Source of the DNA: CAVUAN01 sp963739435
Lineage (GTDB): Bacteria; Acidobacteriota; Thermoanaerobaculia; UBA5066; Gp7-AA6
DNA length: 64,000 nucleotides
Direction of reading: 5' to 3'
Assembly: GCA_963739435.1 (NCBI GenBank)
Contig: CAVUAN010000005.1
Span: forward strand, 186,001-250,000
In this document: piece after piece, positions 33,565 through 43,323 of the stretch
Layout of the letters: every line of letters begins with the position of its first letter
Position numbering within the stretch: position 1 is the first letter of the stretch
Notes under the pieces: generated by a model
The model's database searches: none
Told to the model about the DNA's origin: nothing
Seen by the model: the letters and a program-made list of their open reading frames with translations, nothing else
Position numbers and translations under genes: made by a program

Positions 33565-35713
33565 TGGTAATACCCGTTGACGTCGACGACGACATGGACC
33601 GTGCCCGAACCCTGCCCGCAGTGAATGACGAGATCTGTGTTGGCACCCAGGAGCGTGTTCACATTGTTGCTGCGCGTTTGACCCGACTTGTAGTTGATCG
33701 TCGCGGCCGCCGGCAGCGGCGCGCCGACGGGATAGAGCGTCAGGAAGCTCGGGCCCGTCGTCGGCTGCGTCACGGCCACGTTCAGGGACACGCCCTTGGC
33801 TCCCGGCGGAATCCCGCACTGGCTTCGCGAAGACGAACGTCCGGTCCGCTCCCGCCGCGAGCGCGGGCCCGCCATAGCGGCCCGTTGGCGTTACGGCGTG
33901 TCGATCACCCGGCACGGCGTCACCGTGTAATAACGCCGACGTTGCTGTTGTAGGTGAAGGCGCTGGGGAGCGTCGCCGCCTGCGCGTCCGGGTTGGTCGC
34001 CGTCACGCCGACGGTTCCAGCGCTGCCAGCGGGAGCTGTCGCCTGAGCGTCGTCGAATTGACGAAGGTGCTCGGAACCGACGCGGCTCCGAAGGCAACCG
34101 TCGCGCCGGACTGGAAATTGGTACCCGCGACTGTAACGACCGTGCCCCCGGCCGTGGGCCCGAAGGTCGGCGTCACGCCGCCGATCGTCGGCGGCGGAAC
34201 AACGATCGAGTAGGTGTAGGCAATCGGCAGCGTACCGGTCTGGAAGTCCGGGTTCATCACGAGCGACGTCCACCAGCCCCGCCGCGTGCCACGAGTCGTC
34301 GCGGTAATGCTGCGGCGCCGACCGTCCCACGCCACGTTCACGCCTGCCGCGACATCGCCGATCGTGACCGTGGCGCCCGCAGACGAAGTTGCTTCCCGCT
34401 GATCGTGACCGGTGTCCCGCCGGCGATCAGGCCGGAGGGCGGGCTCATCGTGGAGATCGACGGTCCCGGCCCCGTGCCGAGGCAGGACGCCGACCGAATT
34501 CTCCACGAAGTTTCGGATCCGGGTCAGGACCGCCGGCTGGTTTCCCCGGGTACGCCCAGGTAGAAGTTCGAGAGCGGCATAACCCCCGATGAGGTGGCAG
34601 TAGCTCATGATCGTGCCGAGCTCGCGTGGCACGCTCGTGGGGCCGCTGTAGCCGGAGCCGCCTTCACCCGCGTAACACATGTCGACCGGAGGGATATAAC
34701 AGTGCGTGTGCGGTGAGCTGAAGTTGTGCCCGATCTCGTGCGTGACGACGAGAATGTGCGAGTCGAGACCCGGGTTCGTGGTGGAGAAGGATCCGTTCAG
34801 GCTGCCGCTCACGCCGTAGCCCAGGCCTCCGCAGATCTGGCTGAGGTATGCGACACCGCCCCCGAGGCCGCGCATGCTGAGCATGTGCGCCGTGCTCCGC
34901 GGGACGGCGGTACGGTTCGTCTGCCAGTAGGAGAGAACTCGCTCAGCGCGCCGGAGGAGTCTCCGGCCGTCCAGGGGTCGGCGGCCGTCGTCCAGAGGGC
35001 AGAGGTCGTGACCCTGGAGGACGACTTCGACGTCGCGCTGATAGATCGCACTGGCCGCGGCGAAGAGATCGGACACATACTGCGTTGCGCCGGAGACCGA
35101 ACCGAAGTTGGCGTAAAACTCGTAGTCGGTCTCGAGGGCCACGCTCGCGTAGTAGACGGTGTTGGAAAGCGGTCGAGGCTGAGCGAGGGTGCGCAGCACC
35201 TTGGTCGTCGACGGAGGCTCGGGAAGCGATTCGGTCCCGCATCTCCACGAGCGCATGCTCTCCGGGACTTCGAGATCGGAAGTCAGGGTGTGCAAGCGCG
35301 GTCCATGCGTCGGCCCGCGATAGGCGTCCGTGTAGGGGGCGAGGACGATCAGCCGGCCCGCCCGTGGAGATCATGCCGCGCGGGCTTTTCTCGCCCGCGA
35401 GAAGGACAACGCGACTGGGGATCGCCCGCGACCTGCCCCGACGAAATACGGATCGGACGTGAGAGGTGAGGTCGTGTCCCCGGAGTCACGAGTGGATCAC
35501 CAGCTTCGCGTCGGCTGTGAAGGGCTCAAAGCGCGTCAGGTCCAGCGTGATCTCGGTCCCGTCCTCCGAGTAGCACGTTCCGGCTCTGGAGCTTCGCGCC
35601 GGACGGAAGCGGGCTCGAAAGGGCGGTGAGGAGACCGGCATCCGGTGCGTGCAGGAAGGCCCCGCCGCGCAAGCGAGCAGGAGCCCGGCCAGCAGGATCG
35701 GTCGCAACTTCAC
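33561..35713 (-). pseudogene. Reprolysin-like metalloprotease with IPT/TIG repeats and C-terminal module, many frameshifts
   Basis: It starts MKLRPILLAGLLLACAAGPSC (signal, possible lipobox) at 35713, then EITLDLTRFEPFTADAKLVIHS. After shifts come RLIVLAPYTDAYRGP, TDYEFYANFGSVSGATQYVS and the zinc site VTHEIGHNFSSPHTHC (HExxHxxxxxH; the Gly usual in metzincins is Ser). Next are ELGTIMSYCHLIGG, two IPT/TIG domains and the module QCGIPPGAKGVSLNVAVTQP ... VDVNGYYQ. At least eight frame changes are needed to join the parts. Intact flanking genes show that decay is local to this gene and the next one downstream. Confidence 0.75.
33562..34178 (-). repeat. Long direct repeat, copy 2 (TIG + module of reprolysin gene)
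   Basis: Partner of 31687-32298. The high identity of the 3' ends, against unrelated protease domains upstream, implies domain-level duplication or gene conversion. Confidence 0.85.
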
Positions 35714-35834
35714 TGTCTTACCCCCAGAATGGCCCTTTTCTAAGCAAGTTCCGTTCCCCGGGTAAGGCAGCCTAACTAGCTGAGCCCGAATGGCTTCCGA
35801 GGCGCCCCGAAAGGCGAATTGACAAGCATCGTCA

Positions 35835-37517
35835 CTATTGGAGGTACCCGTTGACGTCTATGACCAGGTGGGCCGTTCCGGCCCCCTGGCCGCAGAACAC
35901 CGTGGCCTCCCCGAGAGGCCCCAGTGGCACGATCGCGTTGTTGGCGCGGATCCTCCCCGCGTTGTAATTGACCGTCGAAGCGAGCGGCCGCGGCGAGCCG
36001 CCCGCCGTCAGGGTCAGGAAGCCGGGGCCGTTGGTCGCGTTGACGACCACGATATTGGCCGACACCCACTTCGCGCCCAATGGAATCCCGCACTGGCCCG
36101 CGAACACGAACGTCCGAGTTGCTCCGGCCGAAAGCGGCGGACCGCCGTAGAGACCCTCCGCTCCGCGCGTGTCCAGCACCCGGCACGGAGGCACCGTGAA
36201 AAACTGCAGCGCCGAGGGCGTGGGCGTCGGGGGCGGGCTCCCGGGGTGCGTGAGCCGGTAGAACCCGCCGCCGCCGGTGCCCAGGTAGATCTCCCCCACG
36301 GAATCTTCGCCGAACGTCTGCAATCCGGGCAGAGTCGGCGTCAGCAGTTGCCCGTTGCCCCAGAGATTGCCGGAGCATTCGTCGCCGTAGAGATACGTGC
36401 CGTAGAGGTTCAGGTCCTGCGATCCCCGATACACGTATCCCCCGATGATCGCGCACCCGAAGCTGTGGTCGTACTCGTAGACGGGCAGCGTGTAGCTCGG
36501 GTCGCCACAGATCGGCGGAACGGGGCTGCACCCGTTGCTGCCGTCCGCGCCGCAGATGCTTCCCTCCATCACCTTCCAGCCGTAGTTCTGCCCGCCGGCG
36601 CTCGACTGCGGTTGAAAATCCACCTCTTCCCGCGCGCTCTGTCCGACGTCGCCGATCCAGAAGTCGCCCGTCGCGCGGTCAAACGAGAAGCGAAAGGGAT
36701 TCCGCAGGCCCTTCGCCCAGAAAAGATTGCGCGGAAAGGGCGAGCCCGCGAAGGGATTGGACGCCGGAATCCCGTAGAAAGGCGACACGCCGACGTTCTG
36801 ATCGACGTCGATCCGAAGCATCTTGCCGAGCGCAACGGCGTCGTTCTGCGCGTTGCAGGGCGGATCGTTGCCCGAGCCGCCGTCGCCGGTGCCGATGTAG
36901 AGGTAGCCGTCGGGGCCGAACTGAAGCTGGCCGCCGTTGTGGTTCGCGTTGATCGGGTGCGGGATCGTCAGAAGAATCGCCCGCGTCGTCGGGTCGGCCC
37001 GGTTGGCGTCCGAGGCCATGCGCTGGTAGCGGACGATCTCGATATCTCCGGCCGTGTTGGTGGTGTAGATGAAGAGATAGCCGTTGGCCGCGTACTGCGG
37101 GTGGAAGGCGACCGACAGCAGCCCGCGCTCTCCGCAGCACGAGATGAGAGTCGACACATCGAGAAACGGCGTGGAGAGAATGGCCCCGCCCGAGTAGATC
37201 CGGATCTGCCCGGACTGGATCGTCAGGAAGAGGCGGGAGTCCTTGGCGTTCGTGATCGAGGTGATCGAGCCGAGCCCGGAGGTCAGCAACTGGAGCCCTA
37301 TAGAGGGTGGCGCGGCCGGCGAAGCCTGGATGGCCCCGGCGCGGCCGGAACGAACCAGCAGCGCGGCAAGCGCCAGGGCGAGGGTAAGAGCGAGGGCGAA
37401 GGCGCCCCGTCGCCTGAACCGACGCCGCATACCTTTCGAAGCGTCGTCCCGGAGGGTTTCCGCCAGTCCCGGCCATCCGAGCCTCGCGGCAATCATCCGG
37501 GCCCAATCGAGGTCCAT
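35835..37517 (-). CDS. Secreted glucose/sorbosone dehydrogenase-like (PQQ-type beta-propeller) protein with C-terminal module
   Basis: 560 residues from ATG 37517, which has GGGAGG 6 bp upstream; an internal ATG at 37430 would start directly at the signal peptide (AFALALTLALALAALLV). The propeller contains GERGLLSVAFHPQYAANGYL, HPINANHNGGQLQFGPDGYL, YIGTGDGGSGNDP, KGLRNPFRFSFD, DVGQSAREEVDF and GGYVYRG, the standard blades of the GSDH/HHIP family. The C terminus is FFTVPPCRVLDTRGAEGLYGG ... QCGIPLGAKWV ... VIDVNGYLQ, with Leu in place of Phe in GYF. It would oxidise a sugar or polyol outside the cytoplasm if PQQ is bound; the substrate is unknown. Confidence 0.88.
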   Translation of the reverse strand: MDLDWARMIAARLGWPGLAETLRDDASKGMRRRFRRRGAFALALTLALALAALLVRSGRAGAIQASPAAPPSIGLQLLTSGLGSITSITNAKDSRLFLTIQSGQIRIYSGGAILSTPFLDVSTLISCCGERGLLSVAFHPQYAANGYLFIYTTNTAGDIEIVRYQRMASDANRADPTTRAILLTIPHPINANHNGGQLQFGPDGYLYIGTGDGGSGNDPPCNAQNDAVALGKMLRIDVDQNVGVSPFYGIPASNPFAGSPFPRNLFWAKGLRNPFRFSFDRATGDFWIGDVGQSAREEVDFQPQSSAGGQNYGWKVMEGSICGADGSNGCSPVPPICGDPSYTLPVYEYDHSFGCAIIGGYVYRGSQDLNLYGTYLYGDECSGNLWGNGQLLTPTLPGLQTFGEDSVGEIYLGTGGGGFYRLTHPGSPPPTPTPSALQFFTVPPCRVLDTRGAEGLYGGPPLSAGATRTFVFAGQCGIPLGAKWVSANIVVVNATNGPGFLTLTAGGSPRPLASTVNYNAGRIRANNAIVPLGPLGEATVFCGQGAGTAHLVIDVNGYLQ

Positions 37518-37585
37518 GGGCCCTCCCGGTGAGCCTCAATTATACAAGCCGAGACGATCTTCCTCAGGGGGGTTAAGGAAACACT

Positions 37586-37628
37586 AGGGGGCAGGGCGGA
37601 GGCCCCGTGGGCCGCCAGCCTGCCCCCC
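37586..37628 (-). terminator. GC-rich hairpin downstream of the small module protein
   Basis: GGGGGCAG at about 37587 pairs with CTGCCCCC at 37619-37626; inner GGCGG/CCGCC segments extend the stem. It lies 20 bp after the stop of the 37647-38117 gene in its direction of transcription. No T tract follows, so an attenuating role is uncertain. Confidence 0.4.
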
Positions 37629-37646
37629 AAGAACGAAGACGGCGAT

Positions 37647-38117
37647 CTACTGGAAGTAGCCGGTCGCGTCGATGACGAGATGGGCCGTCGGGCCCACGCC
37701 CATCGCCGGGTACACCGAGACCTGCAGCGACGGGTCGTTCGCCAGAGGAGCAATCGCTCCGTTGGCGATCGCCGGCTCATTCGGGTCGAAGTTGATCGTC
37801 GCCACCAGCGGCATGGTCGTGTTGTACGGCCAGACCCGCAGGTTGCCGCCGCTCGTCGGACCGACGATGACGACGTTCAACACCGCCGCCTGGGCCGTCG
37901 TCGGGATCCCGCAGGTGCCTCCCGTGATCGGGAACGACCGCACCACGTTTCCCGCCAGGATCGGCCCGCCCGTCGGGCCGACCGGCCCGCGCGTGTCGAC
38001 CAGCCGGCACGGCGTGATCGAGTAGAACTGGAAGGGGCCGGCGCCGTTCGTCGAGCTGGAGACGAGGAGCGCGACCACTCCGATTGCCAGAACACCGAGG
38101 GACGATTGCTTCTTCAC
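37647..38117 (-). CDS. Small secreted protein consisting of the PCR/CGIP/GYF module alone (copy B)
   Basis: 156 residues: signal peptide (LGVLAIGVVALLVSSSTNGAG) and then a module almost identical to the 31213-31677 protein (FYSITPCRLVDTRGPVGPTGG, GTCGIPTTAQAAVLNVV, VIDATGYFQ). The DNA of 37647-38039 matches 31213-31605 closely, whereas the signal peptides differ, so the module region was duplicated or converted. It starts 9 bp after the stop of the 1294-residue protein. Confidence 0.88.
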   Translation of the reverse strand: MKKQSSLGVLAIGVVALLVSSSTNGAGPFQFYSITPCRLVDTRGPVGPTGGPILAGNVVRSFPITGGTCGIPTTAQAAVLNVVIVGPTSGGNLRVWPYNTTMPLVATINFDPNEPAIANGAIAPLANDPSLQVSVYPAMGVGPTAHLVIDATGYFQ

Positions 38118-38126
38118 GCCGACCTC

Positions 38127-41100
38127 CTACTCAAAGTAGCCGTTGACGTCGAGAACGAGGTCCATGGTCCCCGCTCCCTGGTTGCATTTTACCGTGATTG
38201 TGCCGCCCGGCCCGAGCCTGACAAGCGAACCCTTCGACCGGGTTTGGCCCGTATTGTAGTTGATGGTGGCCGTGATCCCAGGGGTGGACCCGCCCGCGAC
38301 GATCTGCAGGTTGCCGCCGCTCGTCTCCCCGGTGGCGGCCACGTTGACAACGATGGCCTGGGCCGTCGAGGGGACGCCGCAATTGCCGGACACGATGAAG
38401 GTCCGCGAGGCGCCCGCTGCCAGGGAGGGCGTGTCCGTCGTCCGGGTATCGATCAAGCGGCAGGGGGTGACGGTGAAGAAGTTGCCGCAGCTGGCATTGA
38501 TGGCCACGTTCGCCGTGCCGCTCGCGAAACAACCCGCCGCGTTCGACACCCCTACGCCGAGGACAACGGGGCCGGCAGACGGGTCGGCGCTGAATGTGAT
38601 CGAAGCGAACCCGGCTCCCGAAGTGATGACGCCGTTTGTAATGGTCCAGACGTAGCTTGCGCCCGGGCCGGCGTCGGGCACCGAGGCCACGTTCGTCGTG
38701 GACTCGGCGCAGACGACGGAGGGAGCTGTGATCACCGCCGAGGGCGCCGGGTTGACGGTCACGTTCGTCGTCGCCGGGTCGCTCGAGCAGGTGCCGATCG
38801 TGGCCACGACCGTGTATGTGCCCGAGGCCGCCGCCGTCGCCGAAGGAATCGTCGGGTTCTGAGCGGACGAAGTGAACCCGTTGGGGCCCGTCCAGGAGTA
38901 GGTCGCCCCGCCAATCGTCGAGGCGGTGAGGTTGAGAGTCGAGCCGGCGCAGATCGGCCCGTTGTTGCCCGCCGTGGGCGCCGCCGGGCGGCCGCCGTCG
39001 TTGTTGTCGAGCAGACCCGAAATCGTCATGTTGTAGCTTGCGCAGCCCGTCGTTGCCACTTCATGGATGACCGTCGTGAAGGACGCTCCGGCCGGGACAT
39101 TGAACGACCAGGTCGCCGTTCCTGCGAAGCTCGAGCCGGGATCCGCCAGGTAGTTCGTCTGGATGTTCGCCGGATCGAAGGGGCCGAGATAAGTCACGTA
39201 GAAGATGTTCGTTCCGCAACCCGACGTGACCTGCGTGGTCACGCAAACGGGCGTGCCGAGGGTATTCGTGTACGTGTAGGCGTCGTACCGCCGCAGAACG
39301 GAGTCAAGATTGGCCGGCGTGGCGTGGGTCGCCGAGCAGGTCGTGCTGACGCCATTTCGGGACAGACGGCCCGTCTGCGTGGGGTCGCCCGCCGCGATGC
39401 TTCCATTGACCGAGATCGGGAAGCCGCACGTCGGAAGGCTGAACAGCAACGGTGTCGATCCGGCCGAGGACGTCACGGTGAGCGTCAGGTCGATGTTCGT
39501 GCCGCAAACGAAGCCTGGGGACGTCGCGATCTGGAAAGGCGTCGTGTTGCCAGTCGCCGATCCCGCGGAGACATTCGGATAGCCGGAATTGGGCTGAACG
39601 ACCGTGACGCCGGGTGTCGTGGTTGAGAGAACTCCGGAGATCGCGGTCCCGACGGCGCAACCGACGTTGTTCAAGGGGATATTGACCTTCACGCACTCGT
39701 TTCTGTTGATGACGCCATTGTTGTTGCCGCCGGAGTCATCGATGGAAGCCGTTCCGAGCGAGAACGCAGCCGTGCCCGCCAGGACGAAGTTCCTCGTCGT
39801 CACGGCCCCGTTGTTGATCGTTGCGCCGACGGAGGCGGAAGGCGTGCAGCCGGGCCGCAGCGGAGCCGATGCTGTCGCGTTGACGGCGCCCGGCGGGAGA
39901 ACGATCGTGTAGATGCCCAAAGAATTCGTGGCGCCCGAGAAACCATTGTCCAGGTTGACGAGCGCTCCCGGAATCGGCACGCCGAGTCCGTCCTTCACAG
40001 TGCCGGTCAGAGTTCCCTTCGCGGGCGGGGAGCACTCCGCGGGCCCGAAGCGGAAAGCGCCGATGCGGGTATTCCAGTTGAAGCTGCCATTGGCCGGCTG
40101 ATACTGGTTCGTGTACCAGAATGTGCAGCCGTCGCGGGGGTCGACAGTCATCGCCGAATAGTCGCCCCAGCGGTTGGCCGTTCCGATCTGCACACCGCCG
40201 CCGGTCTTCATCACGGTCTCTGTTCCGAGCGTGCCCAGCGGATCGCTCGAGAGACGGCCGACGACGTCGATCTCGGGGAGAACGGCGGCGGAGGACTTGC
40301 TGTACCCGAGCGCTATGTTGCCGCTGTTGTCCATCGCAACGCTTCCCATCCACCGGTGATTTGCGTCCGGGGCGTAGGTGCCCTGCTGGAAGACCGTCTC
40401 AACGCCGCCAGGCAGGCGAATCTCGTACCAGCGGGGAGCCGCGTTGTTGAGCGCCTGGGGAGACGCAAAGGGGTTCGTGTTGACGGTGTCGGAAAGCACG
40501 ATCGACTCGAAGGCCCCGAAGTTGCGGTAGGCCACCCGGTTCATCAGGCGGCCGGAAATCGCGTCGACGTTAGTTCCCCCCGGGGGCTGCGGAATGCAGC
40601 CGCGATTGAAGTCGCACATGTCCGTGTTGTACACGGTAATGCCCGGCATATCGGTCGGACCCGTCAGCGTGGTCGCCGGTATCGCGCCCCAGGTGGTCGT
40701 CGCCGTCCAGACGTGGAGAGTCGCTGATCCAAGCGCCGTCGTGCCGTCCCATTCGAAGGAGCCGGGCGCGAAGATGCGCTCCGGCGTGGTCGCGGGCGGC
40801 GGTGTGAGGCCGTCGAGATCAGCAGGAAGTGCGCCGAAGTATGTGAACGTCAGGTCCATGGGAGTCGGGACCACGCGCGCAGGCAAGCCGGCGAGCATCG
40901 CCGGGCGCTCGAACGCAGCGAGCCCCTGGAAGAGGAAGGCCGTTCCCGCTCCGTTGAAGACGTGGTACGTGGAGTAGTAGGCGTCCGGCCAGACACCGTG
41001 GTGGGGATAGTCCCAGAATTGATTGGTTCCGAGAGGAAAAGCGTAGAGATAGTAAGCGCCGAGCGGATCACCCGTAACCGAGACCGCGGTGCACTGATAG

Positions 41101-42011
41101 GAGTCCAGGCTCGCCCCGACTTGCACGGCGAACTGGGTCAGGATCCAGCGGTCCGCCAGGTTGTCGTAGACGACGAGCGGATCGCCGTCATTGAAGACCA
41201 CACAGGGCGACGACGGGCCGAGTGCCGTGAAGAGCGAGTTGCCGGCCGAGGGCCCGTAGAGCAGGGTCCCGCTCTTATCGAAGATCGCGAAGTTCACGTT
41301 GATCCACTGGACGTAGTGGTTGGGTCCGACCCGGCCGTTGTTGTCGGGCGGCGCGAAACCATTTGCCGGAAGGCCGTCGAAATTCACACCGGTCGGCGTC
41401 AGCAGCGAGGGTCCCGGAATCTGCTGGATCGCTCCGTCCGGCCTGGTCGGGGCGTTCCCAGTCGCCCGGTTGTGGCGGGTGGGGAGGTCCCGGTTCTCGA
41501 CTTCGGTGTTGGGGTCCGCCTCGACGGGCCTGGCCGGGATACTGCGCAGCTCCGGTGAAAGCACGGGGACGATGGGGTCGCTCACCTTGACGCGCGAGAG
41601 CTCCGCGAGCTCTGCCCTCGAGTATTCCCTGTGATTCTCTTCGCCGCTGCCTTCGCCGCCGGCCCCGACGCGGCCCGCCATCGCTGCCGCCGCCGGGCCG
41701 TCGGGCGAGGAACTGGCGGGACGTGTCGCACGAGCGGGCTTGACCGTTCTGGCTTTGGAAGGCGTTGTCGCTGTCGTGCTCTGAGGCCGATGAGCTGCCG
41801 CGACGGCAGCCGCGATCGCCTTGGCTTTCGCTTCCTTGTCGGGCGCTGCCACCGGCTCGGGAGCCGGGGCGATCTCGACGACAGATGGAGGTGAAACCGA
41901 GCTGGCCAGCTTCGGCCCGCTCGCCCGATTCATCGTGAGGATGCCGGCGCCGAGCGCCACACCTGCGACCAGGACGATCGCTGTTGCTAAAATCCGGCGA
42001 GTCCCTTTCAT
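38127..42011 (-). CDS. Large secreted multidomain protein with PKD-like repeat and C-terminal module
   Basis: 1294 residues from ATG 42011, which has GAGAGGTGG 4 bp upstream. A signal/anchor helix (ILATAIVLVAGVALGAGIL) and an Ala/Pro-rich linker precede a domain of about 430 residues with GRVGPNHYVQWINVNFAIFDKSG, FNDGDPLVVYDNLADRWILTQF and MGSVAMDNSGNIALGYS. A carboxypeptidase-regulatory-like domain (GTVKDGLGVPIPGALVNLDNG), a PKD/Ig-like stretch (ATYSWTGPNGFTSS) and the module FFTVTPCRLIDTRTTDTP ... NCGVPSTAQAI ... LVLDVNGYFE follow. The open frame continues upstream through the integrase-like remnant with no stop. It heads the minus-strand series of module proteins. Confidence 0.88.
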   Translation of the reverse strand: MKGTRRILATAIVLVAGVALGAGILTMNRASGPKLASSVSPPSVVEIAPAPEPVAAPDKEAKAKAIAAAVAAAHRPQSTTATTPSKARTVKPARATRPASSSPDGPAAAAMAGRVGAGGEGSGEENHREYSRAELAELSRVKVSDPIVPVLSPELRSIPARPVEADPNTEVENRDLPTRHNRATGNAPTRPDGAIQQIPGPSLLTPTGVNFDGLPANGFAPPDNNGRVGPNHYVQWINVNFAIFDKSGTLLYGPSAGNSLFTALGPSSPCVVFNDGDPLVVYDNLADRWILTQFAVQVGASLDSYQCTAVSVTGDPLGAYYLYAFPLGTNQFWDYPHHGVWPDAYYSTYHVFNGAGTAFLFQGLAAFERPAMLAGLPARVVPTPMDLTFTYFGALPADLDGLTPPPATTPERIFAPGSFEWDGTTALGSATLHVWTATTTWGAIPATTLTGPTDMPGITVYNTDMCDFNRGCIPQPPGGTNVDAISGRLMNRVAYRNFGAFESIVLSDTVNTNPFASPQALNNAAPRWYEIRLPGGVETVFQQGTYAPDANHRWMGSVAMDNSGNIALGYSKSSAAVLPEIDVVGRLSSDPLGTLGTETVMKTGGGVQIGTANRWGDYSAMTVDPRDGCTFWYTNQYQPANGSFNWNTRIGAFRFGPAECSPPAKGTLTGTVKDGLGVPIPGALVNLDNGFSGATNSLGIYTIVLPPGAVNATASAPLRPGCTPSASVGATINNGAVTTRNFVLAGTAAFSLGTASIDDSGGNNNGVINRNECVKVNIPLNNVGCAVGTAISGVLSTTTPGVTVVQPNSGYPNVSAGSATGNTTPFQIATSPGFVCGTNIDLTLTVTSSAGSTPLLFSLPTCGFPISVNGSIAAGDPTQTGRLSRNGVSTTCSATHATPANLDSVLRRYDAYTYTNTLGTPVCVTTQVTSGCGTNIFYVTYLGPFDPANIQTNYLADPGSSFAGTATWSFNVPAGASFTTVIHEVATTGCASYNMTISGLLDNNDGGRPAAPTAGNNGPICAGSTLNLTASTIGGATYSWTGPNGFTSSAQNPTIPSATAAASGTYTVVATIGTCSSDPATTNVTVNPAPSAVITAPSVVCAESTTNVASVPDAGPGASYVWTITNGVITSGAGFASITFSADPSAGPVVLGVGVSNAAGCFASGTANVAINASCGNFFTVTPCRLIDTRTTDTPSLAAGASRTFIVSGNCGVPSTAQAIVVNVAATGETSGGNLQIVAGGSTPGITATINYNTGQTRSKGSLVRLGPGGTITVKCNQGAGTMDLVLDVNGYFE

Positions 42012-42800
42012 CTGCCCACCTCTCTGATCCGCGCGTTGTGCGACACCGGTTCGAGGAAGCTGGTCGACGGAGTCGGGTCTTTGTTCGAGTGATGTGGACG
42101 CTAACTTCTCCTGCGGTGCTCTGTCAAGCAAAGAAGCGCGCAGCCGCGTGAGAATGCGCCACGGGTTCGAGGTCCGTTCGCGCAGCCGGGGAGCATCGGA
42201 CACTGGCCATGAGGACAGGCTGCGGCGAAGAGATTTCGGCGTGAGTTCCTCCCGCAGGCCAGCAAGGCGGCCGATCACCGCAAACGCCCTCTGGAGCTCC
42301 CGGACCGAAAAGGCCGAGCCGTCACGCCGTCTGTTCTCCCGGGCGACCTCGGAAAGCGCGCAGCCCGCCTGGAGCACCTTATTGAAGAGCGGCAGGGTCG
42401 CGCGCAAGCGGTCGCGATACTGCGCGGTAGCCTTTGAATCGGGCCGACGGCCAGCCCCGTAACGGCGGGGCTCCTGCGAGACAGCTCCAACCTTAACGGG
42501 ACCTAAGCGGCGGACTTCCCCAATGTAGCGTCGCCAGGCGGCGTCATCGTCCAATGCCGCGGCGAAACGCTCCCACTCCTCGCAGGTGAAGAGAGCCGGC
42601 CCCGGCACCCGAGTCTTGCGATCCGTCCGCACCTTCGGGGGTTTCGTCCTCGAAGCGGAAGCGATCCTCTCCTTGTAGATTCGGACCGCCTCGGCGTAGG
42701 TCACACCCCTCAGGGTTTCCTGACGCTGCGGGCTGTTCTTCGTGCCGTCCGCGTAGTAGCGGATGACGTAGACGCCGTCCTTGCGCTTGCGAATGGACAT
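42012..42800 (-). pseudogene. Integrase-like remnant (arm-type N-terminal domain), no stop codon of its own
   Basis: ATG 42800 begins MSIRKRKDGVYVIRYYADG, then RQETLRGVTYAEAVRIYKERIASA. This strand pattern and the 'eAvriykeri' helix resemble the N-terminal arm-binding region of tyrosine integrases. The following ~200 residues (for example FTCEEWERFAAALDDDAAW and RATLPLFNKVLQAGCALSEVA) have no Arg-His-x-x-Arg-Tyr catalytic set that I can identify. The frame stays open into the signal peptide of the next gene. It is either a decayed integrase or the frame is open by chance in high-GC DNA. Confidence 0.45.
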
Positions 42801-42867
42801 GGGTTCAAAATCCTTGGCCGGAATCCTACTCTTGCCCGGCCCCTGCCGTGACAGGATCTTGCTCGAG

Positions 42868-43320
42868 ATGCCGAAGCCCGGCCGCGCAGCCGCCCTCGTC
42901 CTTGCCAGCCTGGTCGGCGCAGCCCCGGGCGAACTCCTGTCGGCTTCCCCGGCAGGGCCTGCCCGGCCTACGCCAAGCCCCGGCCGGGCGCAGCTCACTG
43001 GCAACTGGGGCGGAATCGGAATCAGCTTGCGGGTCACCCCGGACGGGGCGCGCCTCGAATTCGACTGCGCCCACGGCGAGATTCGTCCTCCCCTGGAGAC
43101 GGATGAATCGGGCCGATTCCGCCTCGAGGGCAGCTACACGCAGGAGCGGCCAGGGCCCACCCGGCAGGGCGACGAGTCAAGAGGGATCCCGGCCGTCTAC
43201 TCCGGCTCGGCCGACGAAACGTCGATGTCCCTCACCGTGTCGCTGCGCGACCCCGACAGCTCGCTCGGCCCGTACGCGTTGAAGCGCGACGCCCCGCCGC
43301 GCCTGCGCCGCTGCCAGTGA
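42868..43320 (+). CDS. Small secreted protein of unknown function
   Basis: 150 residues. The ATG at 42868 is followed by a short signal peptide (AALVLASLVGAAPGELLSA) and a Pro-rich linker, then GNWGGIGISLRVTPDGARLEFDCAHGEI and GRFRLEGSYTQERPGPT, a compact beta-rich domain. A plus-strand start at 42781 would add 29 residues that overlap the integrase-like remnant and look non-coding. It ends 3 bp before the stop of the convergent amidohydrolase. I recognise no named family. Confidence 0.72.
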   Translation: MPKPGRAAALVLASLVGAAPGELLSASPAGPARPTPSPGRAQLTGNWGGIGISLRVTPDGARLEFDCAHGEIRPPLETDESGRFRLEGSYTQERPGPTRQGDESRGIPAVYSGSADETSMSLTVSLRDPDSSLGPYALKRDAPPRLRRCQ

Positions 43321-43323
43321 GCT

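Noticed and set aside
42798..43037. Upstream extension of the integrase-like/large-protein frame to ATG 43037
   Set aside because: It overlaps the plus-strand small secreted gene, shows no domain and has no ribosome site; the frame is open by chance.
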